This document shows, one piece after another, positions 40,008-48,728 of a DNA stretch of 48,806 bases. Every line of letters starts with the position of its first letter. The stretch's first letter is position 1. The translations under genes were made by a program, and so were the position numbers. The notes beneath the pieces are model-generated. The model did not search any database. It was given only the letters and a program-made list of their open reading frames with translations, and was not told the DNA's origin. The DNA comes from an uncultured Collinsella sp. (GTDB lineage Bacteria; Actinomycetota; Coriobacteriia; Coriobacteriales; Coriobacteriaceae), in NCBI GenBank assembly GCA_958435545.1, contig CAUBGU010000002.1, forward strand, positions 1-48,806. The letters run 5' to 3'.

Positions 40008-41369
40008 TTGTCTCGACTGAACAAAGGGGCCGCGGAGCAGCGTTTTCCACTGCCCTCGATGCTCCAAAAGCTGGCCTGTGCCCTGGCTGTGGCGCTCGCC
40101 CTGGTATGCGCGGGGGCCTGCGTGCCCACGACCGCCCAGGCGCTTGAGACCGCAAAGATTACCGCCCGACCCAATACCGGTTCGGGTAGCGATGTGGTCG
40201 GCGGCACCGAGACGCGCATCACTTGGGAAGTTCAGGCCGATGCCGATGAGGAGCTGAGCGGTCTTTCGCTGACGTTTGTCGACGGCACGACGTTTGGTAC
40301 CGATGACACGCGATTGACGATGCTCTCGGGCGAGGACCTCATGGATCGTACGCCCATGAAGCCCACGTGCAAGGCTGACGGCCAGACGCTCAAGATTGAC
40401 TTTGGCGAGACGGCGCCTGCCGGCGGCTATTTCCGCGTCGAGGTTTACGGTGTGACGTTTCCCGTCGAGGGCGGCGATGAGGCCTTTAGCGGCACCTATA
40501 CGCTCGCCGACGGTTCGACCAAGAAGATCTCCAAGATTCCGTCGGTGGAGATCAAGGGCGTGACGGCCTTCGATAACTTCCTGGCCGACCTTAAGGAGCA
40601 GCCGTGGGTCGAGGCGTGGAACTCCAATATGTTCCTGCGCCTGTTCCTGAACCCGGTCATTTTGGTCCAGAGCCTGCCGATCGTCTTCAAGGGCTTCCTT
40701 ATGTCGCTTTCGATCGTGCTCGTGGCGTTTCCGCTGGCAATTCCCTTTGGCTTTGCCCTGTCGCTTATGCGCATCTCCAAGTCGCGCATCCTGCGCTGCC
40801 TCGCCGGCATCTACGTGAATATCATTCGCGGTACGCCGGCGTTCCTGCAGATCTACATCGCGTTCTTTGGCCTGCCGCTGGCCGGCGTCAAGGTTGACGA
40901 CTATGTGCTGGGCGTCATCGTCATGGCCATGAACTCGTCCGCCTACCTGTGCGAGATCTTCCGTGCCGGTATTCAATCGATCCCCAAGGGCCAAAACGAG
41001 GCTGCTCGCTCTCTGGGCATGAATGCCTTCCAGACGCTGCTCTACGTTATGATTCCGCAGACGTTCCGCAATGTTTTGCCTACGCTGACCAGCGAGTTTA
41101 TCTTGCTTTACAAGGATACGTCGCTGCTTGCCGCCGTGGGTGTGGTCGAAATCGTCATGAACGCCCGTACCATCGTGGCCACGACGGGCTCCATTACACC
41201 GTACGTGGTTGCCGCCCTGTTCTATCTGGTCATCACCCTGCCGCTCGCTCGCTTGGTGAGCGGTCTTGAGGCGAGGCTTTTGGGTACGACCGAGACCAAG
41301 AAGAAGCGTCCCGCCAAGAGCGCCGGACAGGTTGTCGCGACGCCTGCCGATCACATCGCCGGTCTGTAA
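40008..41369 (+). CDS. Amino-acid ABC transporter permease with an N-terminal extracytoplasmic domain
   Basis: The C-terminal 240 residues are a normal GlnP/HisM-type permease: membrane helices, IRGTPAFLQIYIAFFGLPL and the EAA-type loop EAARSLGMNAFQTLLYVMIP. Before it lies a signal-like segment (about residues 20-45, ending in AQA) and about 140 residues rich in beta-strand, from LETAKITARPNTG to IPSVEIKG, which must be outside the membrane. It is not a family 3 binding protein. TTG 40008 has AGGAG 5 bases upstream; the frame is open further up but without a signal. Downstream is its ATPase; upstream is the lipoprotein receptor. Confidence 0.9.
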   Translation: MSRLNKGAAEQRFPLPSMLQKLACALAVALALVCAGACVPTTAQALETAKITARPNTGSGSDVVGGTETRITWEVQADADEELSGLSLTFVDGTTFGTDDTRLTMLSGEDLMDRTPMKPTCKADGQTLKIDFGETAPAGGYFRVEVYGVTFPVEGGDEAFSGTYTLADGSTKKISKIPSVEIKGVTAFDNFLADLKEQPWVEAWNSNMFLRLFLNPVILVQSLPIVFKGFLMSLSIVLVAFPLAIPFGFALSLMRISKSRILRCLAGIYVNIIRGTPAFLQIYIAFFGLPLAGVKVDDYVLGVIVMAMNSSAYLCEIFRAGIQSIPKGQNEAARSLGMNAFQTLLYVMIPQTFRNVLPTLTSEFILLYKDTSLLAAVGVVEIVMNARTIVATTGSITPYVVAALFYLVITLPLARLVSGLEARLLGTTETKKKRPAKSAGQVVATPADHIAGL

Positions 41370-41381
41370 GGAGGTCCTATC

Positions 41382-42134
<753 letters not shown>

Positions 42135-42162
42135 CGGCGCGTCGAAGTTGTCGATATAACAA

Positions 42163-42195
42163 ACGGGGACCGGATAGTATCCGGCCCCCGTTTTT
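42163..42195. terminator. Terminator after the amino-acid transporter operon
   Basis: CGGGGACCGGATA-GTATCCGGCCCCCG-type stem of 12 pairs followed by TTTTTG; reading on the minus strand it has CAAAAA before it and can also serve the convergent flavodoxin gene. Confidence 0.85.
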
Positions 42196-42266
42196 GTTTG
42201 GGCGTGAACGACTGTTGTTGTGCGGTGCTCGGCTGTCAGCTGCTTTGCGACTTTCTGACGGCTTCG

Positions 42267-42686
42267 TTAGGCCAGCTCTGCTCCCAGGGCCTTGCAGGCC
42301 GCCTCGCCCTCATCGTCGGGCGCATCGTAGCAAATGACGGAATCGACGACATTGACGCCCGCCTCGTCGGCATCGGCCTTCCAGTTGTCCATCCACTCGC
42401 CCTCGGCCCACGAATAAGAGCCAAAGAGGACGACCTTTTTATCGCCGAGGGTCTCCTTGACCTCGTCCCACATAGGCTGGAACTCGTCATACTCAAGCTC
42501 CTCGGAACCCATGGCGGGGCAGCCGAAGGCGAAGGCATCATATTCGGCGACCTTGTCGGCAGAGAAGTCGGCGCAGGAGATGACCTCTGCCTCGGCGCCG
42601 GCACCGGTTGCGCCCTCGGCAACGAAGTTTGCCATGGCCTCGGTGTTGCCTGTACCGCTCCAGTAGACGACTGCGATCTTGCTCAT
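42267..42686 (-). CDS. Flavodoxin
   Basis: FMN-binding electron carrier of 139 residues. The phosphate loop is VVYWSGTGNTEAMA at the N-terminus (family S/TGNTE), and the flavin-contact loops lie in FGCPAMGSEELE near residue 55 and FGSYSWAEGEWM near residue 90. ATG 42686 has AAAGGAAG 5 bases upstream; the frame runs further up into the neighbouring gene. The DUF3793 gene lies 46 bases upstream on the same strand. A DtxR-like half-site in the shared promoter suggests use under iron shortage in place of ferredoxin. Confidence 0.95.
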   Translation of the reverse strand: MSKIAVVYWSGTGNTEAMANFVAEGATGAGAEAEVISCADFSADKVAEYDAFAFGCPAMGSEELEYDEFQPMWDEVKETLGDKKVVLFGSYSWAEGEWMDNWKADADEAGVNVVDSVICYDAPDDEGEAACKALGAELA

Positions 42687-42732
42687 ATGTCTTCCTTTCG
42701 GTTGTGCGGCGTGCGGCCGCGTTTTGTATGCT

Positions 42733-43437
42733 CTATCGGGTTGCCTGGACAAGTTGTCCCAGGGTGCAGCCCTGTTGATAGATGTAGGTAAGGTATTGCG
42801 TGCATGCGCGATAGGAATCGAAGGTCGTGAGCGCCTGCTCAACGTTTGTGTATACCTTCCATGCGCCAAAGACCTTATAGTTTTCGCCGTGCTGGACGAT
42901 AAACTGATGGACATCTTCGTAGGGATAGCCCAAAAAATAGCCAATTTCGTGGGGGAACTCGCACATGCACCCCGTATCGCAGTGCCCATTTCGCGCGAGT
43001 GCGCAGACGCTGCCGTCATAGGCGCTTTCTGCGGCATTGCTGCTTGCCAGCGCGATGCGCGCGGCGAGATGCACCAGGGATGCGTGCAGGTTGTGGACAT
43101 CGTAACCTTCGGCAACAAGCGCCGTCGTGGCGCGGGGGTCGGAGAGGTATCGCATGAGGTCCGCAGGGCGGTACACATAGATGAGCGCTCCGCAGGGGCG
43201 CCAGACCAAAACGCTCATATGGATCCCGAGTGGCTGGAGCTCGCGGTTGCATTGGGCTATGACGGCGAGCAGGCGAGAGCGTCGCTCTTCGATATGGGCG
43301 GCGCTGGGTTTTCCGTTTTGGTTGGCGTAAACGCCGGGATAGGTAAAGAGCGAAGCCGGCTTGATACCTGCGAGCGTAGGGGAGCAGTTGCGCACGACAG
43401 CCGTTTGGTATGTTGGGATGTCAATGGTTCGAGTCAC
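42733..43437 (-). CDS. DUF3793-family protein
   Basis: A 234-residue protein of unknown function. The C-terminal third, HEIGYFLGYPYEDVHQFI followed by GAWKVYTN, matches the DUF3793 pattern as I remember it. A cysteine-rich piece, GHCDTGCMC, precedes it near residue 155 and might hold a metal. It starts the operon with flavodoxin, an association that occurs in other anaerobes, so a role in flavodoxin or iron metabolism is plausible. The start ATG 43437 has AAAGGAGC upstream. Confidence 0.78.
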   Translation of the reverse strand: MTRTIDIPTYQTAVVRNCSPTLAGIKPASLFTYPGVYANQNGKPSAAHIEERRSRLLAVIAQCNRELQPLGIHMSVLVWRPCGALIYVYRPADLMRYLSDPRATTALVAEGYDVHNLHASLVHLAARIALASSNAAESAYDGSVCALARNGHCDTGCMCEFPHEIGYFLGYPYEDVHQFIVQHGENYKVFGAWKVYTNVEQALTTFDSYRACTQYLTYIYQQGCTLGQLVQATR

Positions 43438-43455
43438 GATGCTCCTTTTGGGTCC

Positions 43456-43504
43456 TTAGTTGTTAGCCTAGGAAAACTTATACACGAAAGTAAGCCATGG
43501 TCAA
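43456..43504 (-). promoter_or_regulatory. Promoter of the DUF3793-flavodoxin operon with a DtxR-like half-site
   Basis: On the minus strand TTGACC (43499-43504) and TATAAG (43477-43482) are 16 bases apart. Directly downstream, 43456-43474 contains GTTAGCCTA, which fits half of the DtxR/IdeR consensus (GTWAGSCTW); the other half is degenerate. Confidence 0.45.
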
Positions 43505-43568
43505 CAAAAAAGTTTGAAGCGGGAAACTAATTGACCGAACGGACATGATTTTGGGTTAAGATGGGGAC

Positions 43569-43583
43569 ACCCCATGGGGGTAT
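43569..43583 (+). promoter_or_regulatory. CsoR-like copper operator before the HMA gene
   Basis: ACCCCATGGGGGTAT is a G/C palindrome (ACCCCATGGGGgT) of the kind bound by the copper sensor CsoR. It lies just after a possible promoter (TTGACC 43531, TTAAGA 43556) and 30 bases before the start of a copper-type HMA protein. Confidence 0.65.
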
Positions 43584-43612
43584 CTAGATAGTGCTACTTG
43601 AAAGGGGAACGC

Positions 43613-43996
43613 ATGAGTGACTTGCTCAACCCTGCGAATCTCATCGTGCTGGCCGTCATTGCCGTCGGCATGTTTTTTGGACTGCGTCGCATTGCCGCTT
43701 CGACACACGGGAAGAGTTGCTGCAGCGATGGTGCGAGCGGCAAGAAGGCCAAAAAGGTTGTTGTGGTGGATACCGATGCGTCACACTATCCCTATAGCGA
43801 TGAGCTGCTCATCGGCGGCATGAGCTGTGACGGCTGCGCTCAGAACGTAGCCAATGCCCTCAATGCGCTGGACGGCGTGTGGGCAACGGTGACGTATGCG
43901 GATCACACAGCACGTGTGCGCTCTAAACAGCCGGTTGATCGTGGTGTCCTCGAGACGGCCGTGAAAGACGCGGGCTACTACGTCATGACGCTGTAA
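43613..43996 (+). CDS. Membrane-anchored HMA-domain (copper-type) protein
   Basis: A 127-residue protein with one membrane helix (about 8-28) followed by a Lys/Ser-rich linker containing CC, and a heavy-metal-associated domain (about 60-127) with the metal-binding GMSCDGC motif. Such proteins hand Cu(I) to P-type ATPases or store it. No copper ATPase is adjacent, so its partner is elsewhere. ATG 43613 has AAAGGGG 5 bases upstream. The CsoR-like operator in front supports copper control. Confidence 0.85.
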   Translation: MSDLLNPANLIVLAVIAVGMFFGLRRIAASTHGKSCCSDGASGKKAKKVVVVDTDASHYPYSDELLIGGMSCDGCAQNVANALNALDGVWATVTYADHTARVRSKQPVDRGVLETAVKDAGYYVMTL

Positions 43997-44022
43997 GCGC
44001 CGCCCTGGATGCGCTTCCTTGG

Positions 44023-44448
44023 CTAGGCTCGTCCGCGCAGTTCGATGTCTTGGATGTCGTCGAAGTCGATGGCGATGTCTTTGAGCTTGAGGAGCTTGAA
44101 GGCGGGGAGTACCTCGTCGAGAATGCCGGTGCGGGAGCGATAGCCGTACGTATCGTAATAGGTGACACGAACCAAGTCGCCACGTTTGAGACCCTCGAGC
44201 TTTTTAGAAAGTACGAGGGCTTTTTCTTCTGTGAGCTCACGTTTGGGCTCGACGGTGATTTCCTGCTTGCGCACGAGCTCGTAGTATCCCGTGAGGGCGG
44301 CAAAGGGCATAAACTGTGCGGCGCGGTTGGCGCGCACGGCACCGTTGGCAGCGAGCTTTGGGTCGGCGGAGCGGCGTCTGCCCTCGGGGTCCGCCAGGCG
44401 CTCGAAGGCGGTCGGCGGGCGCACGGGCTGTTGTTTGGGCTTAGGCAC
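44023..44448 (-). CDS. YolD-like protein
   Basis: A 141-residue protein of the YolD-like family, encoded next to Y-family polymerases in many Gram-positive genomes. The motif RAAQFMPFAALTGYYELVRK (about residues 42-61) is the family signature, and the rest is a small beta-rich domain ending YGYRSRTGILDEV. GTG 44448 has GGAGG 5 bases before it and overlaps the stop of the upstream polymerase gene (44441-44443), giving translational coupling; a TTG at 44460 is less likely. Its molecular role is not established. Confidence 0.82.
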   Translation of the reverse strand: MPKPKQQPVRPPTAFERLADPEGRRRSADPKLAANGAVRANRAAQFMPFAALTGYYELVRKQEITVEPKRELTEEKALVLSKKLEGLKRGDLVRVTYYDTYGYRSRTGILDEVLPAFKLLKLKDIAIDFDDIQDIELRGRA

Positions 44449-45946
44449 GGTGTCCTCCAACTTGGTCGTTGCGTTCGCGCGCGGTGGCGCCGGCGGTAAA
44501 GCTTAATCCCTTGACGAGCGCGTTTTTGCCGTACTTGCCTTTCACGGCCAGGACGGCGCGTGCCAGGTCGCGCTCGCGCTCATCGGCCTCGATATCGCTG
44601 AACAGATCGATGGTGGCAAATTCCTCGGGCATGAGGTTGCCAAAGCCCAGGTTGATGCGCTTGACCGGTCGTTTAGGGTCGACGGTTTGCGCCCAAAGAT
44701 CATCGAAATAGCCCATGATCTTCTTAAACGAATTGGTCCGCTCGGGCAGCTTGCGCGAGGCGTTGGAGTGCGCAAAGAGCGCGGCATAGCCACCACGCGG
44801 TTTGCCGCCATGCTCTCCCACAAAGATGCCATCGATTGCCTGCGCTTCGCGCACCAGGCGACGCCTTTCGTCATCGCACTGGACGGGCTTGGGCGCACGG
44901 GGTGCGAGCTCGGGGCCGGCGGTTGCGGTGGGTTCGATGCTCGATGTGCTCGAGCGCAGGTGTCCGCATCCGTCCACATATTGCGCTGTACCGCTGGCGT
45001 CAAGGCGGCGTATGTCGGCGCGCTCGCTCGCGTAGCCCACAAAGAGCGAGATGCTGTCACATACCATGTGCTTATCGACCAAGTCCAGCACGGCACTGTC
45101 GACCATCTCGCGCAAGACGGTATAGGCCTGTTCGTAGGCATAACCCTTCGAGAGCACCTGTCCTGTGGTGGTCGAAGTTGCTTGCGGGCGATAGGCTTGG
45201 ATATCGGCGATGGTTGTCGGCTCACGCCCGAAGGCGTGGTCGATAAGATATTCGGCATTGACACCAAGTTCGTCGTAGAGCAAGTTCTCGTCGAGTGCGG
45301 CGACGCCCATCAGGTCGTAGACGCCATACTTTTCGAGTCGGGCTGCCACGCCGGGGCCGATGCCCCAGATGTCGGTGATGGGGCGGTGGGGCCAGATCTC
45401 TTTGCGAAAGGTTTCGTCGTCGAGTATGCCGATGCGGCTGGGTACGTGCTTGGCGGTAATGTCGAGCGCTACCTTGGCCTGGAATAGGTTGGGGCCGATG
45501 CCGACCGTCGCCGTGATGCCGGTGCGCGCGAGGACCTCGTCGCGCAGCGTGCAGGCGAACCCTTCCGCATCTGTGTGATAGAGGTCCAGATAGGGTGTTA
45601 CGTCGATAAAGCACTCATCGATGGAGTAGACGTGCACGTCCTGGGGGCTGACGTATTCCAGATAGATACCGTAGATTTTCGCCGACACCTCCATGTAATG
45701 CTGCATGCGCGGTACGGCCGTGATGTAGTCGATGCCATCGGGAATTTCGAACAGACGGCAGCGATTGTGTATCCCGAGGTCCTTCATGGCCTGTGTGATG
45801 GCGAGGCAGATGGTCGTGCGTCCGCGTGATTCGTCGGCAACGACCAGGTTGGTGGTGAGTGGATCGAGCCCGCGGTCCACGCACTCGACGCTGGCATAAA
45901 ACGTCTTGAGGTCGATGCAGATGTAGGTGTGCTGCTCGTGCGCCAC
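44441..45946 (-). CDS. Y-family DNA polymerase (UmuC/UvrX type)
   Basis: Translesion polymerase of about 501 residues. The palm begins YICIDLKTFYASVECVDRGL with the first catalytic Asp, followed by the steric region and YSIDECFIDVT with the Asp-Glu pair near residue 107; the helix-hairpin-helix is GIGPGVAARLEKYG near residue 185. The insertion around residues 310-350 is Ser/Pro-rich. GTG 45946 has GGAGG 4 bases upstream, which lies inside the codons after an upstream ATG (45958). It forms a cassette with the YolD-like gene, and its promoter holds two LexA-like boxes. Confidence 0.93.
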   Translation of the reverse strand: MAHEQHTYICIDLKTFYASVECVDRGLDPLTTNLVVADESRGRTTICLAITQAMKDLGIHNRCRLFEIPDGIDYITAVPRMQHYMEVSAKIYGIYLEYVSPQDVHVYSIDECFIDVTPYLDLYHTDAEGFACTLRDEVLARTGITATVGIGPNLFQAKVALDITAKHVPSRIGILDDETFRKEIWPHRPITDIWGIGPGVAARLEKYGVYDLMGVAALDENLLYDELGVNAEYLIDHAFGREPTTIADIQAYRPQATSTTTGQVLSKGYAYEQAYTVLREMVDSAVLDLVDKHMVCDSISLFVGYASERADIRRLDASGTAQYVDGCGHLRSSTSSIEPTATAGPELAPRAPKPVQCDDERRRLVREAQAIDGIFVGEHGGKPRGGYAALFAHSNASRKLPERTNSFKKIMGYFDDLWAQTVDPKRPVKRINLGFGNLMPEEFATIDLFSDIEADERERDLARAVLAVKGKYGKNALVKGLSFTAGATARERNDQVGGHRA

Positions 45947-45959
45947 GCGTCCTCCCATC

Positions 45960-45989
45960 AAACACATGTTCTTATCGAATACATGTTCG
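45960..45989 (-). promoter_or_regulatory. Tandem LexA-like (SOS) boxes at the Y-polymerase promoter
   Basis: CGAATACATGTTCG (45976-45989) fits CGAAC-N4-GTTCG with one mismatch. A second site, AAACACATGTTCTT (45960-45973), has the same ACATGTTC core. Centre spacing is 16 bases. The first site abuts the -10 element, so LexA binding would block the start point. Confidence 0.8.
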
Positions 45990-46018
45990 ATAATACCCGC
46001 TCGACCGGACACCGTCAA
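45990..46018 (-). promoter_or_regulatory. Promoter of the Y-polymerase/YolD cassette
   Basis: On the minus strand TTGACG (46013-46018) and TATTAT (45990-45995) are 17 bases apart, with the SOS boxes directly downstream. Confidence 0.78.
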
Positions 46019-46117
46019 AACCTGTCCCTTTTTGGCAGGTATGGTCGTGCGGCTGCATCGGGTTTTTAACGCAGCCCTAAAGAGCGCGAAACAGCTCGGA
46101 AAAGCTCGTTTCGTAGC

Positions 46118-46693
46118 ATGAGCCTAACGATTGATACCGCCTATACGCACGGAAGGGTTGTGGAAAAGATGGTCAATTATGGGTTTGGTATGCCGACGCG
46201 CCTTGTTGCGGATGGAGACGTGGCTCGCTGGTGCGGACGATTGGTCGCTCACTACGGAGGCACCAAGGCGCTGGTTGTGTTGGGCGGTGACAAGCATACG
46301 CGCGATGAGCTTGTCTCGGCGGCACTTGGCTCGCTTGATCGAGCCCTGCTCGAGCGCGTGCTTTTTCGCTGCGGCTCGTTTGAGGGCGACGGGGGAGACG
46401 AGCTGATCGACGAAGCCGTGGCCCTGGCGACCGACGAAGGCGTGGACTTTGTCCTGGCGATTGGCGATGCCGATACTGCTGGCTTTGCGCGCGAGCTCGC
46501 GCGTCGCATGGCGGCGCTCGATGCCGGCGAAGACGGCTTTGTGCCTTATGGATGCATTGTCTCGGAGGGCAAGGTGCCTGCCGTCGTGGGAGCCGGCGAG
46601 GTTCCCGTTTTTGCCATTATCGCGCCCGAACTGCTGGAGGGCATCGGGTCTCCTCTGCGTGAGTTGCTCGGTAGCGTCTGCGCCGCGGCCTAA
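46118..46693 (+). CDS. Half-length iron-containing alcohol dehydrogenase-like protein
   Basis: A 191-residue protein that looks like the N-terminal, nucleotide-binding half of an iron-dependent alcohol dehydrogenase of the YqhD/BDH type: VNYGFGMPTRLVADGDVARW corresponds to the family start (F-x-x-P-T-x-i), and GGTKALVVLGGDKHTRDELV to the following strand. The GGGS dinucleotide loop is replaced by AIGDADT, and the whole C-terminal metal domain (family about 380-390 residues) is missing. The reading frame itself is clean. It could be a functional small protein or a decaying gene. ATG 46118 has no strong ribosome site; ATG 46169 fits the family start better. Confidence 0.55.
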   Translation: MSLTIDTAYTHGRVVEKMVNYGFGMPTRLVADGDVARWCGRLVAHYGGTKALVVLGGDKHTRDELVSAALGSLDRALLERVLFRCGSFEGDGGDELIDEAVALATDEGVDFVLAIGDADTAGFARELARRMAALDAGEDGFVPYGCIVSEGKVPAVVGAGEVPVFAIIAPELLEGIGSPLRELLGSVCAAA

Positions 46694-46703
46694 TATTTGC
46701 CAT

Positions 46704-46765
46704 AAAGGGACGGGTTATTTTTGGTTGGTAAAGCGTTTGACCTGCCAAAATAAGCCTGTCCCTTT
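46704..46765. repeat. Intergenic inverted repeat, family member 4
   Basis: AAAGGGACGGGTTATTTTTGG and CCAAAATAAGCCTGTCCCTTT pair over about 18 of 21 positions around GTTGGTAAAGCGTTTGACCTG. The core GTTTG...CCAAAATAAG is shared with member 3. A partial copy of one arm lies at 46021-46040. Confidence 0.82.
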
Positions 46766-46892
46766 TTGATCGGTTGCCGTTTGGGGGCCGATTGGCAACG
46801 CTCGCTGATTGTAGTCTTGACCTGCGCTAGAATAGTGCCATCTGAATGTCCGGGTGCATGGAGGCGTGCGCCCGTATGCTGAGGAGGACTCT

Positions 46893-48587
46893 ATGGCAAC
46901 TGTTGCCGCACCTATCGATGCTACGTCGACTGCCGCTTGGAAGGCACTCGAGGCTCATCAGGAGAAGCTTGAGGTCGAAGGTATCGACCTCAAGGCCTGG
47001 TTCGCCGCCGATGCCGAGCGCGTGAACAAGCTGAGCTTTGACGCCGGTGACCTGCACTTCGATCTGTCGAAGAACCTGGTGACCGATGAGACCGTCAAGC
47101 TGCTGTGCGATCTCGCCCGCGAGGTGAAGCTCGAGGAGCGCCGCGACGCCATGTTCTCCGGCGAGCACATCAACACCACCGAGGACCGCGCCGTCCTGCA
47201 CACCGCGCTGCGCCGCCCGGCAAGCGAGAAGGGCCAGCTCATCGTCGACGGCCAGGACGTCGTCGCCGACGTGCACGAGGTTCTCGACCGCATGTATGCC
47301 TTCGCCGAGCGCGTGCGCTCCGGTGAGTGGAAGGGCGTTACCGGCAAAAAGATCGAGCATTTGGTATCCATCGGCATCGGTGGCTCCGATCTGGGTCCGG
47401 TCATGGCCTACGAGGCCCTGCGTCCCTACGCCGACGCCGGTATCGACTGCCGCTATATCTCCAACATCGACCCCAACGACCAGGCCGAGAAGCTCAAGGG
47501 CCTCGATCCCGAGACCACGCTCGTGATCATCGTCTCCAAGACCTTCACCACGCTCGAGACCCTCACCAACGCCCGCGAGGTCAAGACCTGGATGCTCGAG
47601 CAGCTCAAGGCTCAGGGCGCCATCGACGGCTCCGATGAGCAGAACGCCGAGGCCGTGGCAAAGCACTTCGTCGCCGTTTCCACCGCACTCGAGAAGGTCG
47701 AGGCCTTCGGCATCGACCCCGCCAACGCCTTCGGCTTCTGGAACTGGGTCGGCGGCCGCTACTCCGTCGACTCCGCCGTGGGCCTGTCGCTGATCGTCGT
47801 GCTCGGCCCCGAGCGCTTCCAGCAGTTCCTCGAGGGCTTCCATGCCATCGACGAGTACTTCTGCAACACCCCGCTCGAGAACAACGCCGTCGCGCTGATG
47901 GGCCTGCTCAACGTCTGGTACGTCAACTTCTTCGGTTCCAAGAGCCACGCCGTGCTTCCGTACTGCCAGTATCTGCACCGTTTCCCGGCCTACCTGCAGC
48001 AGCTCACCATGGAGTCCAACGGCAAGCATGTCCGCTGGGACGGCAGCGCTGTGACCTCCGACACCGGTGAGATCTTCTGGGGCGAGCCCGGCACCAACGG
48101 CCAGCATGCCTTCTACCAGCTGCTGCACCAGGGCACTGTGGTGGTCCCGGCCGATTTCATCGCCTTTGCCAATACCGCCAACCCTGCGACCGATAGCGGC
48201 CAGGACGTGCATGAGCTGTTCCTGGGCAACTTCCTGGCCCAGACCAAGGCGCTCGCCTTTGGCAAGACGGCCGACGAAGTTCGTGCCGAGGGCACGCCCG
48301 AGCAGATCGTCCCGGCCCGTTGCTTTGAGGGCAACCGCCCGACGACCTCGATCTTTGGCGACACGCTGACCCCGTTCGCACTCGGTGAGCTCATCGCCCT
48401 GTACGAGCACATCACGTTTGTCGAGGGTACGGTCTGGGGCATCGACTCCTATGACCAGTGGGGTGTTGAGCTGGGCAAGCAGCTTGCCAAGCAGATCACC
48501 CCTGCCTTCCACGATGATGCCGCCAAGGCCGAGCAGGACGCTTCGACCCAGGCGCTCATCGAGTTCTATCGCGCGCATCGCAAGTAG
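46893..48587 (+). CDS. pgi: Glucose-6-phosphate isomerase
   Basis: Interconverts glucose 6-phosphate and fructose 6-phosphate. The 564-residue enzyme has the two family signatures: [17 protein letters not shown] near residue 285 (PGI motif 1 type, D/EWVGGRxS) and a C-terminal [14 protein letters not shown] near residue 527. Other substrate loops are [11 protein letters not shown] near residue 163, [12 protein letters not shown] near residue 213 and [13 protein letters not shown] near residue 403. ATG 46893 has GAGGAGG 5 bases upstream; the frame is open 13 codons further. It stands alone and ends in a strong terminator. Confidence 0.96.
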   Translation: MATVAAPIDATSTAAWKALEAHQEKLEVEGIDLKAWFAADAERVNKLSFDAGDLHFDLSKNLVTDETVKLLCDLAREVKLEERRDAMFSGEHINTTEDRAVLHTALRRPASEKGQLIVDGQDVVADVHEVLDRMYAFAERVRSGEWKGVTGKKIEHLVSIGIGGSDLGPVMAYEALRPYADAGIDCRYISNIDPNDQAEKLKGLDPETTLVIIVSKTFTTLETLTNAREVKTWMLEQLKAQGAIDGSDEQNAEAVAKHFVAVSTALEKVEAFGIDPANAFGFWNWVGGRYSVDSAVGLSLIVVLGPERFQQFLEGFHAIDEYFCNTPLENNAVALMGLLNVWYVNFFGSKSHAVLPYCQYLHRFPAYLQQLTMESNGKHVRWDGSAVTSDTGEIFWGEPGTNGQHAFYQLLHQGTVVVPADFIAFANTANPATDSGQDVHELFLGNFLAQTKALAFGKTADEVRAEGTPEQIVPARCFEGNRPTTSIFGDTLTPFALGELIALYEHITFVEGTVWGIDSYDQWGVELGKQLAKQITPAFHDDAAKAEQDASTQALIEFYRAHRK

Positions 48588-48619
48588 TCGCTGCTGTTAA
48601 CGCATCGCGCCTTATAGTC

Positions 48620-48653
48620 AGGGGCCCGTATCCTATCGGATGCGGGCCCCTTT
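48620..48653 (+). terminator. Terminator after pgi
   Basis: GGGGCCCGTATCC and GGATGCGGGCCCC (one mismatch) pair around TATC, followed by TTTGCTTTG. Confidence 0.85.
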
Positions 48654-48728
48654 GCTTTGCCGTGGTCCCGGGGCGCACGGCCTTTGTGGAGCATCGCCGG
48701 GGCGTCGCGCGCTGCGAGAACCCTGCGC

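Noticed and set aside
46827..48578. Minus-strand frame of 583 codons opposite pgi
   Set aside because: Shadow of the strongly biased pgi gene.
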